From NCBI GenBank assembly GCA_026421105.1, contig JAPKDI010000008.1:1-17245 (forward strand): 17,245 nucleotides of DNA. The letters run 5' to 3'. The notes under the pieces were generated by a model, which was not told where the DNA came from, did not search any database, and was given only the letters and a program-made list of their open reading frames with translations. Source of the stretch: Alphaproteobacteria bacterium. Lineage in GTDB: Bacteria; Pseudomonadota; Alphaproteobacteria; SHVP01. Positions 5,827-13,143 of the stretch are shown here, one piece after another (position 1 is the first letter of the stretch; every line of letters begins with the position of its first letter). A program made the translations under genes and the position numbers.

Positions 5827-6663
5827 CTAATATTGTCGGTCGCGCTTCATCGGGAACCGCACCTTGTCGGCAGCTTCTTCCGGTGGCAAATCGAGGTCCC
5901 AAAGTTTGGCAACGTATCGGTCGCCGCGCTTTCCGTTTGATAGGTCGGAGACCAGATATTGAATGGCCGGCACCATGATACCGGGTTCGAACAGATTGCC
6001 GTCGGCGCCCGCTCGGGACTTGTCGCCGACCTGACCCGGGATCATCGCGGTGTCAGTGGCGCCGCCAGGCAGAAGAGCATTCACAGTGATGTCCGTGTCC
6101 TCAAGGTCTTGCGCCATGATCATGGTCAGACCTTCGACTCCCCACTTCGAGGTGCCGTAAGGCGCGTAGCCGCGTCGCTGCATAGTGATAAGGCTCGTCG
6201 AGACATTAACGATCCGCCCCCACCCCTCTGCTTGAAGGTACGGCACCGCCGCCTTCGCCATGTTGAAGACGCCATTGATGTTTGTGTCGATCATCATGCC
6301 CCACGTTTCTGTCGGGATGGACCAGAAGGCCGGGCGCTTCTTGACGAAGTCGGCATCGACGTACGTCATGCCACGGCCCGCATTGTTCACAACGACGTGC
6401 AGGTGCCCCCACTTATCTTTCGCCTCCTGCATCACGCGTTCGCAGTCATCGACCTGCGTGACGTCTGCTTGAAGCGCTAGAACACAGTTATCGCCGCCAA
6501 CGGCAGCACAGTCGGCCGCTGTACTTTGTAGTTCGGCGCCTTCTCGGGCAGCCGTGATAGCAACCTTGGCACCTGCCTCGGCAAGCCCCAGCGCCATAGC
6601 GCGCCCTAATCCGCGCCCGCCTCCTGTGATGACCACGACCTTGTCTTTGATCGATTCATGCAT
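5827..6663 (-). CDS. Short-chain dehydrogenase/reductase (SDR)
   Basis: 278 residues with intact classical SDR motifs: TGGGRGLG (13-20) for the cofactor, NNAG (93-96), the VNVSTS segment (152-157) with the catalytic Ser, and Y169-GTS-K173. The loop between NNAG and the helix (KKRPAFWSIPTETW) and a long C-terminal tail (DLPPEEAADKVRFPMKRDRQ) exceed the usual 250 residues and probably shape the substrate pocket. The start is ATG at 6663, with GGGGTGA just upstream. The 10-nt gap to the methyltransferase suggests a bicistronic unit. It is diverged from the operon SDR at 841-1626 and unlikely to be a recent duplicate. Confidence 0.9.
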   Translation of the reverse strand: MHESIKDKVVVITGGGRGLGRAMALGLAEAGAKVAITAAREGAELQSTAADCAAVGGDNCVLALQADVTQVDDCERVMQEAKDKWGHLHVVVNNAGRGMTYVDADFVKKRPAFWSIPTETWGMMIDTNINGVFNMAKAAVPYLQAEGWGRIVNVSTSLITMQRRGYAPYGTSKWGVEGLTMIMAQDLEDTDITVNALLPGGATDTAMIPGQVGDKSRAGADGNLFEPGIMVPAIQYLVSDLSNGKRGDRYVAKLWDLDLPPEEAADKVRFPMKRDRQY

Positions 6664-6817
6664 GGCTCACCCCATTGTGTTGCCGCTTCGCGGCCTATTG
6701 AATGCCTTAACCTATGAAGCCCGCACGAGGCGGGCAATGCCTTGGGTCGACTATTTGGCGGGTACCGCCCGCCTCCGTATGATGCGGGAATATTCCAATC
6801 CAACGGAGGCGTGGCAA

Positions 6818-7645
6818 ATGGCAATCGTAGAACCGCCAGCCAGAAAACGAATCAAGCGGTTGCTAGTCGCCCATCCCGATCGAAAAGGCAGCGCCCATAC
6901 CGTGATCTTGGAACCAAGCCCGCGCCGCGTTCGGGTGAAGTTCAATGGAAAGACCATTGCAGACTCGAGCGCAATGCAGATGTTGCACGAAGACGGACAC
7001 CTCCCGATCTATCACTTCCCTATCGACGATGTGCGGATGGACTTGCTCGAAAAGACCGATCACTCGACGCATTGCCCGTACAAGGGCGACGCGTCGTACT
7101 GGACCGTTCGCGTGGGCGACCGCGAAGCCGAGAATGCCGTCTGGGGTTATGAAGACCCGCTTCCGGCGCAACCCGCGCTTAAGGGGCTCGTAGCGTTTTA
7201 TTGGGGACGGATGGAACATTGGTTCGAAGAAGACGAAGAAATCTTCGTCCATCCTCGCGACCCCTATAAGCGCATTGATACCATTGCCTCGTCGCGACGC
7301 GTCACGGTCACGCTTGGCAATACCGTCGTAGCCGACAGCAAAAATGCAATTTTTTTGTTCGAGACCGGTCTGCCGACGCGCTACTACATTCCGCGTGAGG
7401 ACGTCTCTGACGCGCTGACACCGTCGGACACGCAGACCGCATGCCCCTACAAAGGTGTCGCCAATTATTTCAATTTCAAGGCTAGCGGGAAGACCTACGA
7501 GGACATCGTGTGGTACTACCCCGATCCGATCGCCGAGGCTTCCAAGATCAAAGACCTTTTGTGCTTCTATAACGAGAAAGTCGATACGACTGCTGTCAAT
7601 GGGCAAAAAATCCCGAAACAACCGTCACCATGGTCTGACGGTTAG
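6818..7645 (+). CDS. Protein with two tandem DUF427 domains
   Basis: 275 residues from the ATG at 6818, chosen because GGAGG (6805-6809) lies 8 nt upstream; the frame is open further back but there it only shadows the SDR start. Two copies of the DUF427 domain follow each other. Copy 1 (about 37-135) has RRVRVKFNGKTIADS, THCPYKGDASYWTVRVGDRE and AVWGYEDP. Copy 2 (about 160-257) has RRVTVTLGNTVVADS, TACPYKGVANYF and IVWYYPDP. The shared CPYKG motif and the order of blocks make internal duplication certain. DUF427 proteins are small beta-barrel proteins of unknown biochemical role, often next to metabolic genes. The isocitrate lyase-like gene starts 17 nt downstream, so the two are probably co-transcribed. 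Confidence 0.88.
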   Translation: MAIVEPPARKRIKRLLVAHPDRKGSAHTVILEPSPRRVRVKFNGKTIADSSAMQMLHEDGHLPIYHFPIDDVRMDLLEKTDHSTHCPYKGDASYWTVRVGDREAENAVWGYEDPLPAQPALKGLVAFYWGRMEHWFEEDEEIFVHPRDPYKRIDTIASSRRVTVTLGNTVVADSKNAIFLFETGLPTRYYIPREDVSDALTPSDTQTACPYKGVANYFNFKASGKTYEDIVWYYPDPIAEASKIKDLLCFYNEKVDTTAVNGQKIPKQPSPWSDG

Positions 7646-7662
7646 AGAAAGGCGTTACAAGA

Positions 7663-8526
7663 ATGAGCGGTAAGACACTCTCCCAGCTTTTGGCTGGTGA
7701 AGGCATCATCGTGGTGCCCGGCGGCGGCACCGCACTTGAGTTGCGCCTCGCAGAATTAGCAGGATTTGAAGCAGGCTACGTCTCCGGTTACGCGACTGCT
7801 GCAGCGGTTTATGGCGTGCCCGACGTGGGGCTGATCGCCTTCAATGAAGTGGAGGCGAATGTCCGTGCGATTCGCGCGGTAACATCGATCCCGCTCATTG
7901 TCGATTGCGATACCGGTTATGGCGACGTTGGCAACGTCATGCGGACCGTGCGCGGCCTCGAGGCACTTGGCGCAGGCGCAGCACAGTTCGAAGACCAGAC
8001 CTGGCCGAAGAAATGTGGGCACATGGAAGGCAAGATCATCGAGCCCGTGGAACGCGCCGCCGAACGCATCCGCGCCGCGGTGGCGGGCCGCTCGTCCCCG
8101 GATTTCAAGATCATCGCGCGGACCGATGCCCGGGCGCCGCTTGGGATGGAAGAAGCCATGCATCGCCTCAAAGTCTACAAAGAAGCCGGGGCGGATATCT
8201 TGTTTATGGATGCCATCGAATCACCGGAAGAAATGAAGCGACAGGTCGGTGAACTGCCGGGGCCGCACATGGTCAACATGTCGGAAACCGGCAAGACACC
8301 GCTGATGTCGGCAGATGAACTTGAAGCACTTGGCTTCAAGATCGTGATCTTCCCCTCGAGTATGACGCGTATCATGGTCCGCCAGCTGTCGCAGTTCATG
8401 GGCATGCTTCGAGAAACCGGCGACTCGCGGAGCTGGCTCGACCGTATGGCTTCACTGGATGAGACCAACGCCGCCTTGGGGCTGCCGGAATTAGATATCG
8501 TTTCGGCCAAGATCCGGGCCGCTTGA
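7663..8526 (+). CDS. Isocitrate lyase/PEP mutase family protein (methylisocitrate lyase or oxaloacetate decarboxylase-like)
   Basis: 287-residue TIM barrel. Diagnostic are DCDTGYG (81-87, Mg-binding Asp pair), the FEDQTWPKKCGHMEGK active-site loop (109-124; the family catalytic loop K[KR]CGH) and IARTDAR (151-157). These motifs occur in methylisocitrate lyase (PrpB), oxaloacetate decarboxylase, carboxyphosphonoenolpyruvate mutase and related C-C or P-C bond enzymes. The length suits PrpB-like members, but no prpC or prpD homologue is present here, so the exact reaction is open. The start ATG has AAAGG upstream, and the gene follows the DUF427 gene. Its stop lies one base from the stop of the convergent NTF2-like gene. 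Confidence 0.9.
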   Translation: MSGKTLSQLLAGEGIIVVPGGGTALELRLAELAGFEAGYVSGYATAAAVYGVPDVGLIAFNEVEANVRAIRAVTSIPLIVDCDTGYGDVGNVMRTVRGLEALGAGAAQFEDQTWPKKCGHMEGKIIEPVERAAERIRAAVAGRSSPDFKIIARTDARAPLGMEEAMHRLKVYKEAGADILFMDAIESPEEMKRQVGELPGPHMVNMSETGKTPLMSADELEALGFKIVIFPSSMTRIMVRQLSQFMGMLRETGDSRSWLDRMASLDETNAALGLPELDIVSAKIRAA

Positions 8527-8527
8527 C

Positions 8528-8929
8528 TTAGTGGACGGGGTCGCTGGCGCGCGGCCCTTCCTTCACGAAGGCGCGTGCCACTGGCGACGCATGGTGATGC
8601 ACAAGGCGCCATGCGCCGCCCTCACGAACAAAGACATTGGTGGCGGCCAACAGGTTGTTCCCCACCGATTCCCCACAGGTCACGAACGCAGCGTCACCCA
8701 TAACGTTCGGGATCGGGTCGAGGCAGGCAACGCGACCAGCGCTACCTTCGAGAATTCTGGCCCAACTCTCTAGAACATCATCGCGCCCCGCGATTGCGGT
8801 CCACCCCGGGTGGGTGCATGCCACGAACGGTCCCGCCGACCAAACCGCCGCCATAGCCTCGGGATCGCCCGCCTCAAACGCTTGGTAGAAGGCGGCGTTA
8901 GCAGCCAAGACGGCCTCTTTGTCGTTCAT
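8528..8929 (-). CDS. NTF2-like (SnoaL/DUF4440-type) protein
   Basis: 133 residues from ATG 8929. It opens with a helix (EAVLAANAAFYQAFEAGDPE, AMAAVWS) and closes with the strand pair NVFVREGGAWRLVHHHASPV, the usual pattern of a cone-shaped NTF2-like domain with a conserved Trp and His cluster. The frame is open up to a GTG at 9016, but the domain begins at the ATG, so the shorter form is preferred. Related proteins range from polyketide cyclases and ketosteroid isomerases to non-catalytic folds; the function here is unknown. It is monocistronic and convergent with the isocitrate lyase-like gene. Confidence 0.8.
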   Translation of the reverse strand: MNDKEAVLAANAAFYQAFEAGDPEAMAAVWSAGPFVACTHPGWTAIAGRDDVLESWARILEGSAGRVACLDPIPNVMGDAAFVTCGESVGNNLLAATNVFVREGGAWRLVHHHASPVARAFVKEGPRASDPVH

Positions 8930-9024
8930 TTTGCGGATTGCCTGATGAGGTCGGGAGTCCAAATCATGGACGGAATTGACGGCCAAATACAGACCGCCCA
9001 AGGCAGACTTATCCACAGCATTTT

Positions 9025-9036
9025 GTGACCGGTCAC
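9025..9036. repeat. 12-bp perfect palindrome
   Basis: GTGACCGGTCAC reads the same on both strands. It sits upstream of the NTF2-like gene (minus) and the membrane-peptide gene (plus), 32 bp before the possible promoter at 9068. It could be a dimeric regulator site for either direction; a chance palindrome of this size is also possible. Confidence 0.35.
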
Positions 9037-9067
9037 CCTACTACCACAATATATGGTGCTCTCATGG

Positions 9068-9097
9068 TTGACTCCCGCTTCCCAGGCTGACTAACAT
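9068..9097 (+). promoter_or_regulatory. Possible sigma70 promoter of the small membrane-protein gene
   Basis: TTGACT (9068-9073, 5 of 6 consensus positions) is followed after 18 bp by TAACAT (9092-9097, 4 of 6). Transcription would start near 9104, leaving a leader of about 100 nt before the ATG at 9203. No leader structure was recognised. Confidence 0.35.
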
Positions 9098-9202
9098 CTC
9101 ATCACTACTAGATCTGGTATATAAGCGGTCAGCATCAGAATAGTAATAAGCAAGTATTAGAACGCCTTTTACTTACCAGGGACTGAGCCCAGCGAGGTAC
9201 CC

Positions 9203-9439
9203 ATGACTGAAATTGTCGACAAACTTAAAAACTGGATCTATCTACTCACCGAGATCGGCATCGGCCTGATTGCCCTTGGGATCGTGATCCAGATTCTTTT
9301 CGACGGGCCGATTGCGTTTTTGCCAGGCGACATTATTGGCAACCTGACAGGCTTGATCGCCAGCTTAGGCTCGGAAGGCCTAGTCGGTCTAATTGCTTTG
9401 GCAATTATCCTCTACCTATTCACAAAACGCGGCACGTAG
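9203..9439 (+). CDS. Small two-helix inner-membrane protein, function unknown
   Basis: 78 residues. Two hydrophobic segments are clear: one around 16-34 (TEIGIGLIALGIVIQILF) and one around 58-74 (GLVGLIALAIILYLFTK). A loop with FLPGDIIGNLTGLIASLG joins them. The N-terminus has charged residues (EIVDKLKNW) and the end is basic (TKRGT), consistent with a hairpin whose ends both face the cytoplasm. GAGG sits 9 nt before the ATG. A strong terminator follows 27 nt after the stop, so it is probably a single-gene transcript. I do not recognise a named family; a conserved small membrane protein is the best description. Confidence 0.75.
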   Translation: MTEIVDKLKNWIYLLTEIGIGLIALGIVIQILFDGPIAFLPGDIIGNLTGLIASLGSEGLVGLIALAIILYLFTKRGT

Positions 9440-9465
9440 ACACCCAGTACATTCTCGGAGACCTT

Positions 9466-9499
9466 GGGCCCGGCAGCAAAACGCCGGGCCCTTTCTTTT
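9466..9499 (+). terminator. Rho-independent terminator
   Basis: GGGCCCGGC (9466-9474) and GCCGGGCCC (9483-9491) form a perfect 9-bp GC stem with an 8-nt loop, directly followed by TTTCTTTT (9492-9499). It ends the transcript of the small membrane-protein gene. The recX ATG begins two bases after the U-tract. Confidence 0.9.
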
Positions 9500-9500
9500 G

Positions 9501-10070
9501 ATGACTGACCAGAAATCATCCCGGCGGCAACCGCGCAAGGTGACGCCGACCTCATTGCGCAACGCCGCACTTTATTACCTTCAGCGCTATGCTTCGTCGG
9601 CAGAAAATCTGCGTGACGTCCTTACGCGACGCGTCCGCCGTGCAGAACGCCACCACGAAATCGACCGTGAGGAAGCGGCCGGTTGGATCGACGCCCTGAT
9701 TCAGGACTTCCAGAAAAGCGAACTCCTGGATGACCGCATCTATGCCGAAGGTCGCGTCCAGTCGATGTTTCGCCAGGGACGATCGCGGCGCCTCATGATG
9801 CTCGAACTTCGTAACAAGGGAGTTCACGCGGACATTATCGAGGAGGCGCTCGCGGCACTTGCCGCGGAAAACTATGCGCCTGACCGGACGGCTGCCCTTC
9901 GATATGTTCAGCGAAGACGCCTAGGCCCCTACCGCCTAGGTTATCGGGAAGAGTACCGCGACCGCGATCTTGCTGCTCTGGCCCGCGCCGGGTTCGGCTA
10001 TGACACCGCGTGCCGCGTGATCGACGCGGAGACCCGAGAACGTTTGGAAGAAGACGTCTTGCAAGACTGA
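9501..10070 (+). CDS. recX: Regulatory protein RecX
   Basis: 189 residues. The RecX triple-helix repeats are visible: RNAALYYLQRYASSAENLRD (about 19-38), DALIQDFQKSELLDDRIYAE with GRVQSMFRQGRSRRLMMLEL (about 68-107), then GVHADIIEEALA. A basic N-terminal tail (QKSSRRQPRK) and a longer middle linker are typical of alphaproteobacterial members. RecX binds RecA filaments and limits recombinase activity. The ATG at 9501 follows the U-tract of the upstream terminator by one base and has no ribosome binding site. An in-frame GTG at 9540 is an alternative start but is not better supported. No recA lies in the window. The FrnE-like gene starts 44 nt after the stop. Confidence 0.85.
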   Translation: MTDQKSSRRQPRKVTPTSLRNAALYYLQRYASSAENLRDVLTRRVRRAERHHEIDREEAAGWIDALIQDFQKSELLDDRIYAEGRVQSMFRQGRSRRLMMLELRNKGVHADIIEEALAALAAENYAPDRTAALRYVQRRRLGPYRLGYREEYRDRDLAALARAGFGYDTACRVIDAETRERLEEDVLQD

Positions 10071-10114
10071 GCGGCAGCGATACCCTAGTGACTGAATCCC
10101 CAAGCGGAGACCGC

Positions 10115-10726
10115 ATGACCGTCCCAATCCACATCTGGTCTGACTACGTTTGCCCCTATTGTTTTCTTGCCGAGCAACCGTTGGCCGATGCCATCGCGGC
10201 GAGTGGCGTAGAGACCGAAGTCCGCTGGATGCCTTTCGAACTACGGCCTGAGCCGACGCCGACCTTGCGGCCAGAAGAAGACTATCTGCAATCAGGCTGG
10301 GCCCAATCGGTCTATCCGTTGGCCGAACAAATGGGGGTCGAAATCAAGCTGCCCGATGTTTCGCCACAACCCTATTCGCGCCTAGCGTTCGAAGGCCATC
10401 TTTTTGCCGAAGCAAATGGTCTAAGTCACGAATACACCCACCGCATGTTCACGGCATTTTTTCGCGAGAGCCACGACATCGGCGACATCGACGTCCTGAC
10501 GTCCCTTGCTGAAGAAATTGGACTCGACGCCACCGCCTTTCACGAGGCCCTTCATGAAGGCACTTACGCCGAGGCGCATCAGGCTCTGTTGAAGCGAGCC
10601 TACGAGGAAGTTCAGGTTACGGCGGTCCCGTCATTCTTGATCGGTAACCGCTTACTGCGTGGACTCGCGGACCAGGATGCCTTGGTATCTCTTTTGCAAA
10701 CCGTCGAGGCGGAGGCGACCCCGTGA
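10115..10726 (+). CDS. DsbA family (FrnE-like) thioredoxin-fold oxidoreductase
   Basis: 203 residues from the ATG at 10115, with CGGAGA upstream; the longer open frame only runs back over the end of recX. IHIWSDYVCPYCFLAEQPL places the redox CPYC at 13-16 in the first beta-alpha unit. The helical insert follows, and the cis-Pro strand is VTAVPSFLIGNRLLRGL near the end. This is the pattern of FrnE/DsbA-related cytoplasmic disulfide or 2-hydroxychromene-2-carboxylate isomerase-like proteins; no signal peptide is present. The probable role is thiol-disulfide exchange or a glutathione-dependent step. Its stop overlaps the PhzF gene start by four bases (GTGA). Confidence 0.9.
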   Translation: MTVPIHIWSDYVCPYCFLAEQPLADAIAASGVETEVRWMPFELRPEPTPTLRPEEDYLQSGWAQSVYPLAEQMGVEIKLPDVSPQPYSRLAFEGHLFAEANGLSHEYTHRMFTAFFRESHDIGDIDVLTSLAEEIGLDATAFHEALHEGTYAEAHQALLKRAYEEVQVTAVPSFLIGNRLLRGLADQDALVSLLQTVEAEATP

Positions 10727-11514
10727 GCATCGTCGTCCATCAGATTGATGCGTTCACCGAGAAGGCATTCGGCGGCAACCCGGCAGTCGCGTGCCTCCTT
10801 GAGGACGCTCCCGACACAGACTGGATGCAGGCCGTGGCGCGCGAGATGAACCTGTCCGAAACCGCTTTTGTTGTGCGCCGCAAAGATGGCGACTGGTCGC
10901 TCCGATGGTTCACCCCGGGGGCAGAAGTTGACTTATGCGGCCACGCGACCCTCGCCAGTGCGCATTTTCTTTGGGATCTAGCGTTGATCGCGCCAGACGA
11001 GCCCGCACGGTTTCATACGCGCTCGGGCGTCCTCACTTGCGTCCGGGAAGATGAGTGGATCGCTATGGATTTTCCGGCCCTGCCGACCGAGGCCGCGACA
11101 AATCCTGACGGATTGGCCGCGGCACTTGGCGCGAGCCCTATCGCTGTATGGCGCAGCACGTGGGACATCTTGGCCGAATTCGCGAGCGCCCAAGAGGTTC
11201 GGGACCTTAACCCGGATTTTCGGGCACTCCTGCCGTTCGCGGAACGCGGTGTGCTGGTCACCGCTCCGGGGGACGGTCCCTATGATTTTGTTTCCCGGTT
11301 TTTCGCGCCAGTCCACCGGATCGATGAAGACCCCGTCACGGGATCTACGCACTGTATCCTCACCCCGTTTTGGGGCGATCGCCTGGGCAAGTCCCAGATG
11401 CTGGCCTTTCAAGCGTCGCCGCGCGGCGGCATATTGAAGGTCAGAGCGAACGGGGATCGGGTCAACTTAAGCGGTAAGGCCGTGACGGTCATGACCGGTA
11501 CGCTGTCGTGCTGA
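10723..11514 (+). CDS. PhzF family protein (isomerase/epimerase fold)
   Basis: 263 residues. The PhzF signatures are all present: FGGNPAVACLL (16-26), the catalytic-type Glu46 in SETAFVV, RWFTPGAEVDLCGHATLASA (61-80) and DEDPVTGSTHC (201-211). The fold is a diaminopimelate epimerase-like double domain. Only one clade makes phenazine; without other phz genes nearby this is a general PhzF-like isomerase of unknown substrate. The start is GTG at 10723, with GGAGG 8 nt upstream inside the end of the FrnE-like gene, so translation is coupled. At 263 residues it is slightly shorter than the common 280-300. Confidence 0.9.
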   Translation: MSIVVHQIDAFTEKAFGGNPAVACLLEDAPDTDWMQAVAREMNLSETAFVVRRKDGDWSLRWFTPGAEVDLCGHATLASAHFLWDLALIAPDEPARFHTRSGVLTCVREDEWIAMDFPALPTEAATNPDGLAAALGASPIAVWRSTWDILAEFASAQEVRDLNPDFRALLPFAERGVLVTAPGDGPYDFVSRFFAPVHRIDEDPVTGSTHCILTPFWGDRLGKSQMLAFQASPRGGILKVRANGDRVNLSGKAVTVMTGTLSC

Positions 11515-11742
11515 ACGGCTGGTAGTGCACCCACAACACGGTATCTCACCCTTTTTGTTGCCGCGCTCTTCATGCTGGCCTCGATCCTGGCGGCGGCGTT
11601 CACTTTTCCTCTGAATTAGATTCTGGCCAACGAAGCCTACCCCCTGTTGTCTGAGAGCAAGCTCTTGGCTAGTAGCACCAATCCGATGCCTCGAAAGTAT
11701 TGGGCCATGACGCGCACCAATTCGTTTGAGCCCGCCGCCTAG
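11515..11742 (+). pseudogene. Possible small membrane-protein remnant interrupted by TAG
   Basis: Between the PhzF stop and the aldo/keto reductase stop, one plus frame is open except for a single TAG at 11617. The first part has a membrane-helix-like stretch (LTLFVAALFMLASILAAAF), preceded by TTRY. After the TAG it continues ILANEAYPLLSESKLLASS and PRKYWAMTRTNSFEPAA, then TAG at 11740. The frame is continuous with PhzF and has no good start or ribosome binding site before the helix; the only ATG (11572) lies inside the helix. It may be a decayed small membrane protein, or chance. No clear terminator was found here. Confidence 0.35.
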
Positions 11743-12755
11743 TCGACCAGAGGTAGACGCCCCGTGACGGGATATCTTGGATCGACAAACCCGTGGGTCG
11801 ACATAGAGCCTGGCGCCACCAAGCCATCAACAAATGCCTCGTCATCTTCATGCCAGTCCAAGGCGGCAACTCCGAGATAGTCCTGCCATTGCTCAAGCGT
11901 TCGTGGCCCAGCAATCACCGAGGTGACAAGCGCGTTATTGAGGCACCACAGAACCGCAAATTGCGCCGGCGACATGCCACGCTGTTTGGCGCGCTCAACG
12001 AATTTTCCCGCGATTTCAAGTGACTCCGGTCGCCATTCCGATTCCATCATGCGCGGATCGTTACGGCCGGCACGTGTCGTTGGATCGGGTGTCGAAACGC
12101 CGATGTATTTACCTGTGAGGATGCCGCGGGCCAAGGGAGAATAATTGGCCACACCGAGCCCGAAGTGCCCACAGGCGGGCATGACCTCGACCTCGGCAGT
12201 GCGGCTGACAGCGTTGTAGTTCGGCTGGCAAACGATGGGCGGTTGGATGCCTGCCTCAACACAAAGATGGACGATCTCTGCGATCCGCCAGGACGGAAAG
12301 TTGGACACACCAACGTAGTTAACTTTGCCGGCGGCGATAACGTGCGCCAATGCGTCGACTGTTTCGTCGAGCGGCGTGTCGTAGTCGTCGACATGCAGAT
12401 ACATGACATCAACGTAGTCGGTCGCGAGCCGCGCAAGGCTGTCGTCAACGGCTTGAAGCACCGCCTTGCGGCCACTCCCGCGTTGATTGGGGCCACGCCC
12501 AAACGGGTTGGCAAGTTTGCTCGCCAGGACCCATTTGTCTCGGTCTGCTGCGATCAGCGCGCCGGTAACCCGCTCTGATTCGCCCTTGTTGTAGACATTC
12601 GCGGTATCAATAAAGTTTATTCCGGTATCGCGAGCGGCGCCCATAATACGCCCGGCCTCTGCAGCATCGGTTTGAGCGCCGAACATCATCGTGCCTAAGC
12701 ACAATGGTGAAACCATTAATCCACTAGCGCCGAGACGCCTATACGACATATCCAT
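11739..12755 (-). CDS. Aldo/keto reductase
   Basis: 338-residue TIM-barrel oxidoreductase using NADPH to reduce carbonyls. The catalytic tetrad is complete: D50 and Y55 in FIDTANVYNKGESE, K80 in LASKLANP and H121 in MYLHVDDYD. VGVSNFPSWRI, CQPNYNAVSR and the VANYSPLARGILTGKY segment are typical of the YajO/voltage-channel-beta-like subgroup of the family. The start ATG at 12755 has a strong GAGGAGG 6 nt upstream. It is transcribed alone, divergently from the M24 remnant that begins 30 bp away. The substrate is unknown; many such enzymes act on xenobiotic or sugar aldehydes. Confidence 0.92.
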   Translation of the reverse strand: MDMSYRRLGASGLMVSPLCLGTMMFGAQTDAAEAGRIMGAARDTGINFIDTANVYNKGESERVTGALIAADRDKWVLASKLANPFGRGPNQRGSGRKAVLQAVDDSLARLATDYVDVMYLHVDDYDTPLDETVDALAHVIAAGKVNYVGVSNFPSWRIAEIVHLCVEAGIQPPIVCQPNYNAVSRTAEVEVMPACGHFGLGVANYSPLARGILTGKYIGVSTPDPTTRAGRNDPRMMESEWRPESLEIAGKFVERAKQRGMSPAQFAVLWCLNNALVTSVIAGPRTLEQWQDYLGVAALDWHEDDEAFVDGLVAPGSMSTHGFVDPRYPVTGRLPLVD

Positions 12756-12784
12756 GGGCTGCCTCCTCTTTCCCTTTACCTCGC

Positions 12785-13135
12785 ATGCGCACCTGCCGCG
12801 GGCAAGCCGCTTGCAACATGGTGAAGCCGAGGATTAAAGGCTCCGACATCATCATGAAGGTCATGGACCTCATGCGCAAAGACAGACTTACCTCGTTCAA
12901 TCACAGCCTGGCGCGGACTATTGGCTTGGAGCACGCCGACCATCCAACCCTGATGGTGCCTGACAGGCTTGGCGCCATGCCTAATTTCATCGTTGGAAAG
13001 GACATGGCGCTGAATCTTGATGCGCCCTTTCAGAAGTATGGATGGGGTTCCATGCACATTGAGGACATACTTCGCGTTACGAATAATGGTATCGAACCGT
13101 TGACCAGTTTGAACACCGAAATGCGCATTTTGTAG
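12785..13135 (+). pseudogene. C-terminal remnant of an M24 (Xaa-Pro/creatinase-fold) peptidase
   Basis: 116 codons match only the last third of a pita-bread M24 metallopeptidase. RIKGSDIIMKVMDLM is followed by LTSFNHSLARTIGLEHADHP (the metal-His region), ALNLDAPFQKYGWGSMHIED (metal Glu) and VTNNGIEPLTSLNTEMR. The N-terminal roughly 250-300 residues, with the Asp ligands, are absent, and the upstream DNA is the aldo/keto reductase leader. No ribosome binding site is visible before the in-frame ATGs. It therefore looks like a gene beheaded by rearrangement. The unknown-function gene starts 8 nt after its stop, so both probably formed one operon before decay. Confidence 0.75.
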
Positions 13136-13143
13136 GGCGAGGT

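Noticed and set aside
6554..6817. Extended N-terminus for the DUF427 protein
   Set aside because: The extension overlaps the SDR gene start on the other strand and has no domain similarity; GGAGG fits the ATG at 6818.
6863..7621. 252-codon minus-strand ORF
   Set aside because: It is antisense to the tandem DUF427 gene, whose protein motifs and ribosome binding site are clear.
9009..9017. Perfect DnaA box TTATCCACA
   Set aside because: One box alone is expected by chance in a window of this size; no cluster, AT-rich unwinding element or replication gene is near.
10723..11514. Phenazine biosynthesis locus
   Set aside because: Only a PhzF-family protein is present; no other phz genes occur, and most PhzF homologues are unrelated to phenazine.
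11617..11619. In-frame TAG as a recoded pyrrolysine codon
   Set aside because: No pyrrolysine genes are present and the reading frame lacks a start; decay is a simpler explanation.
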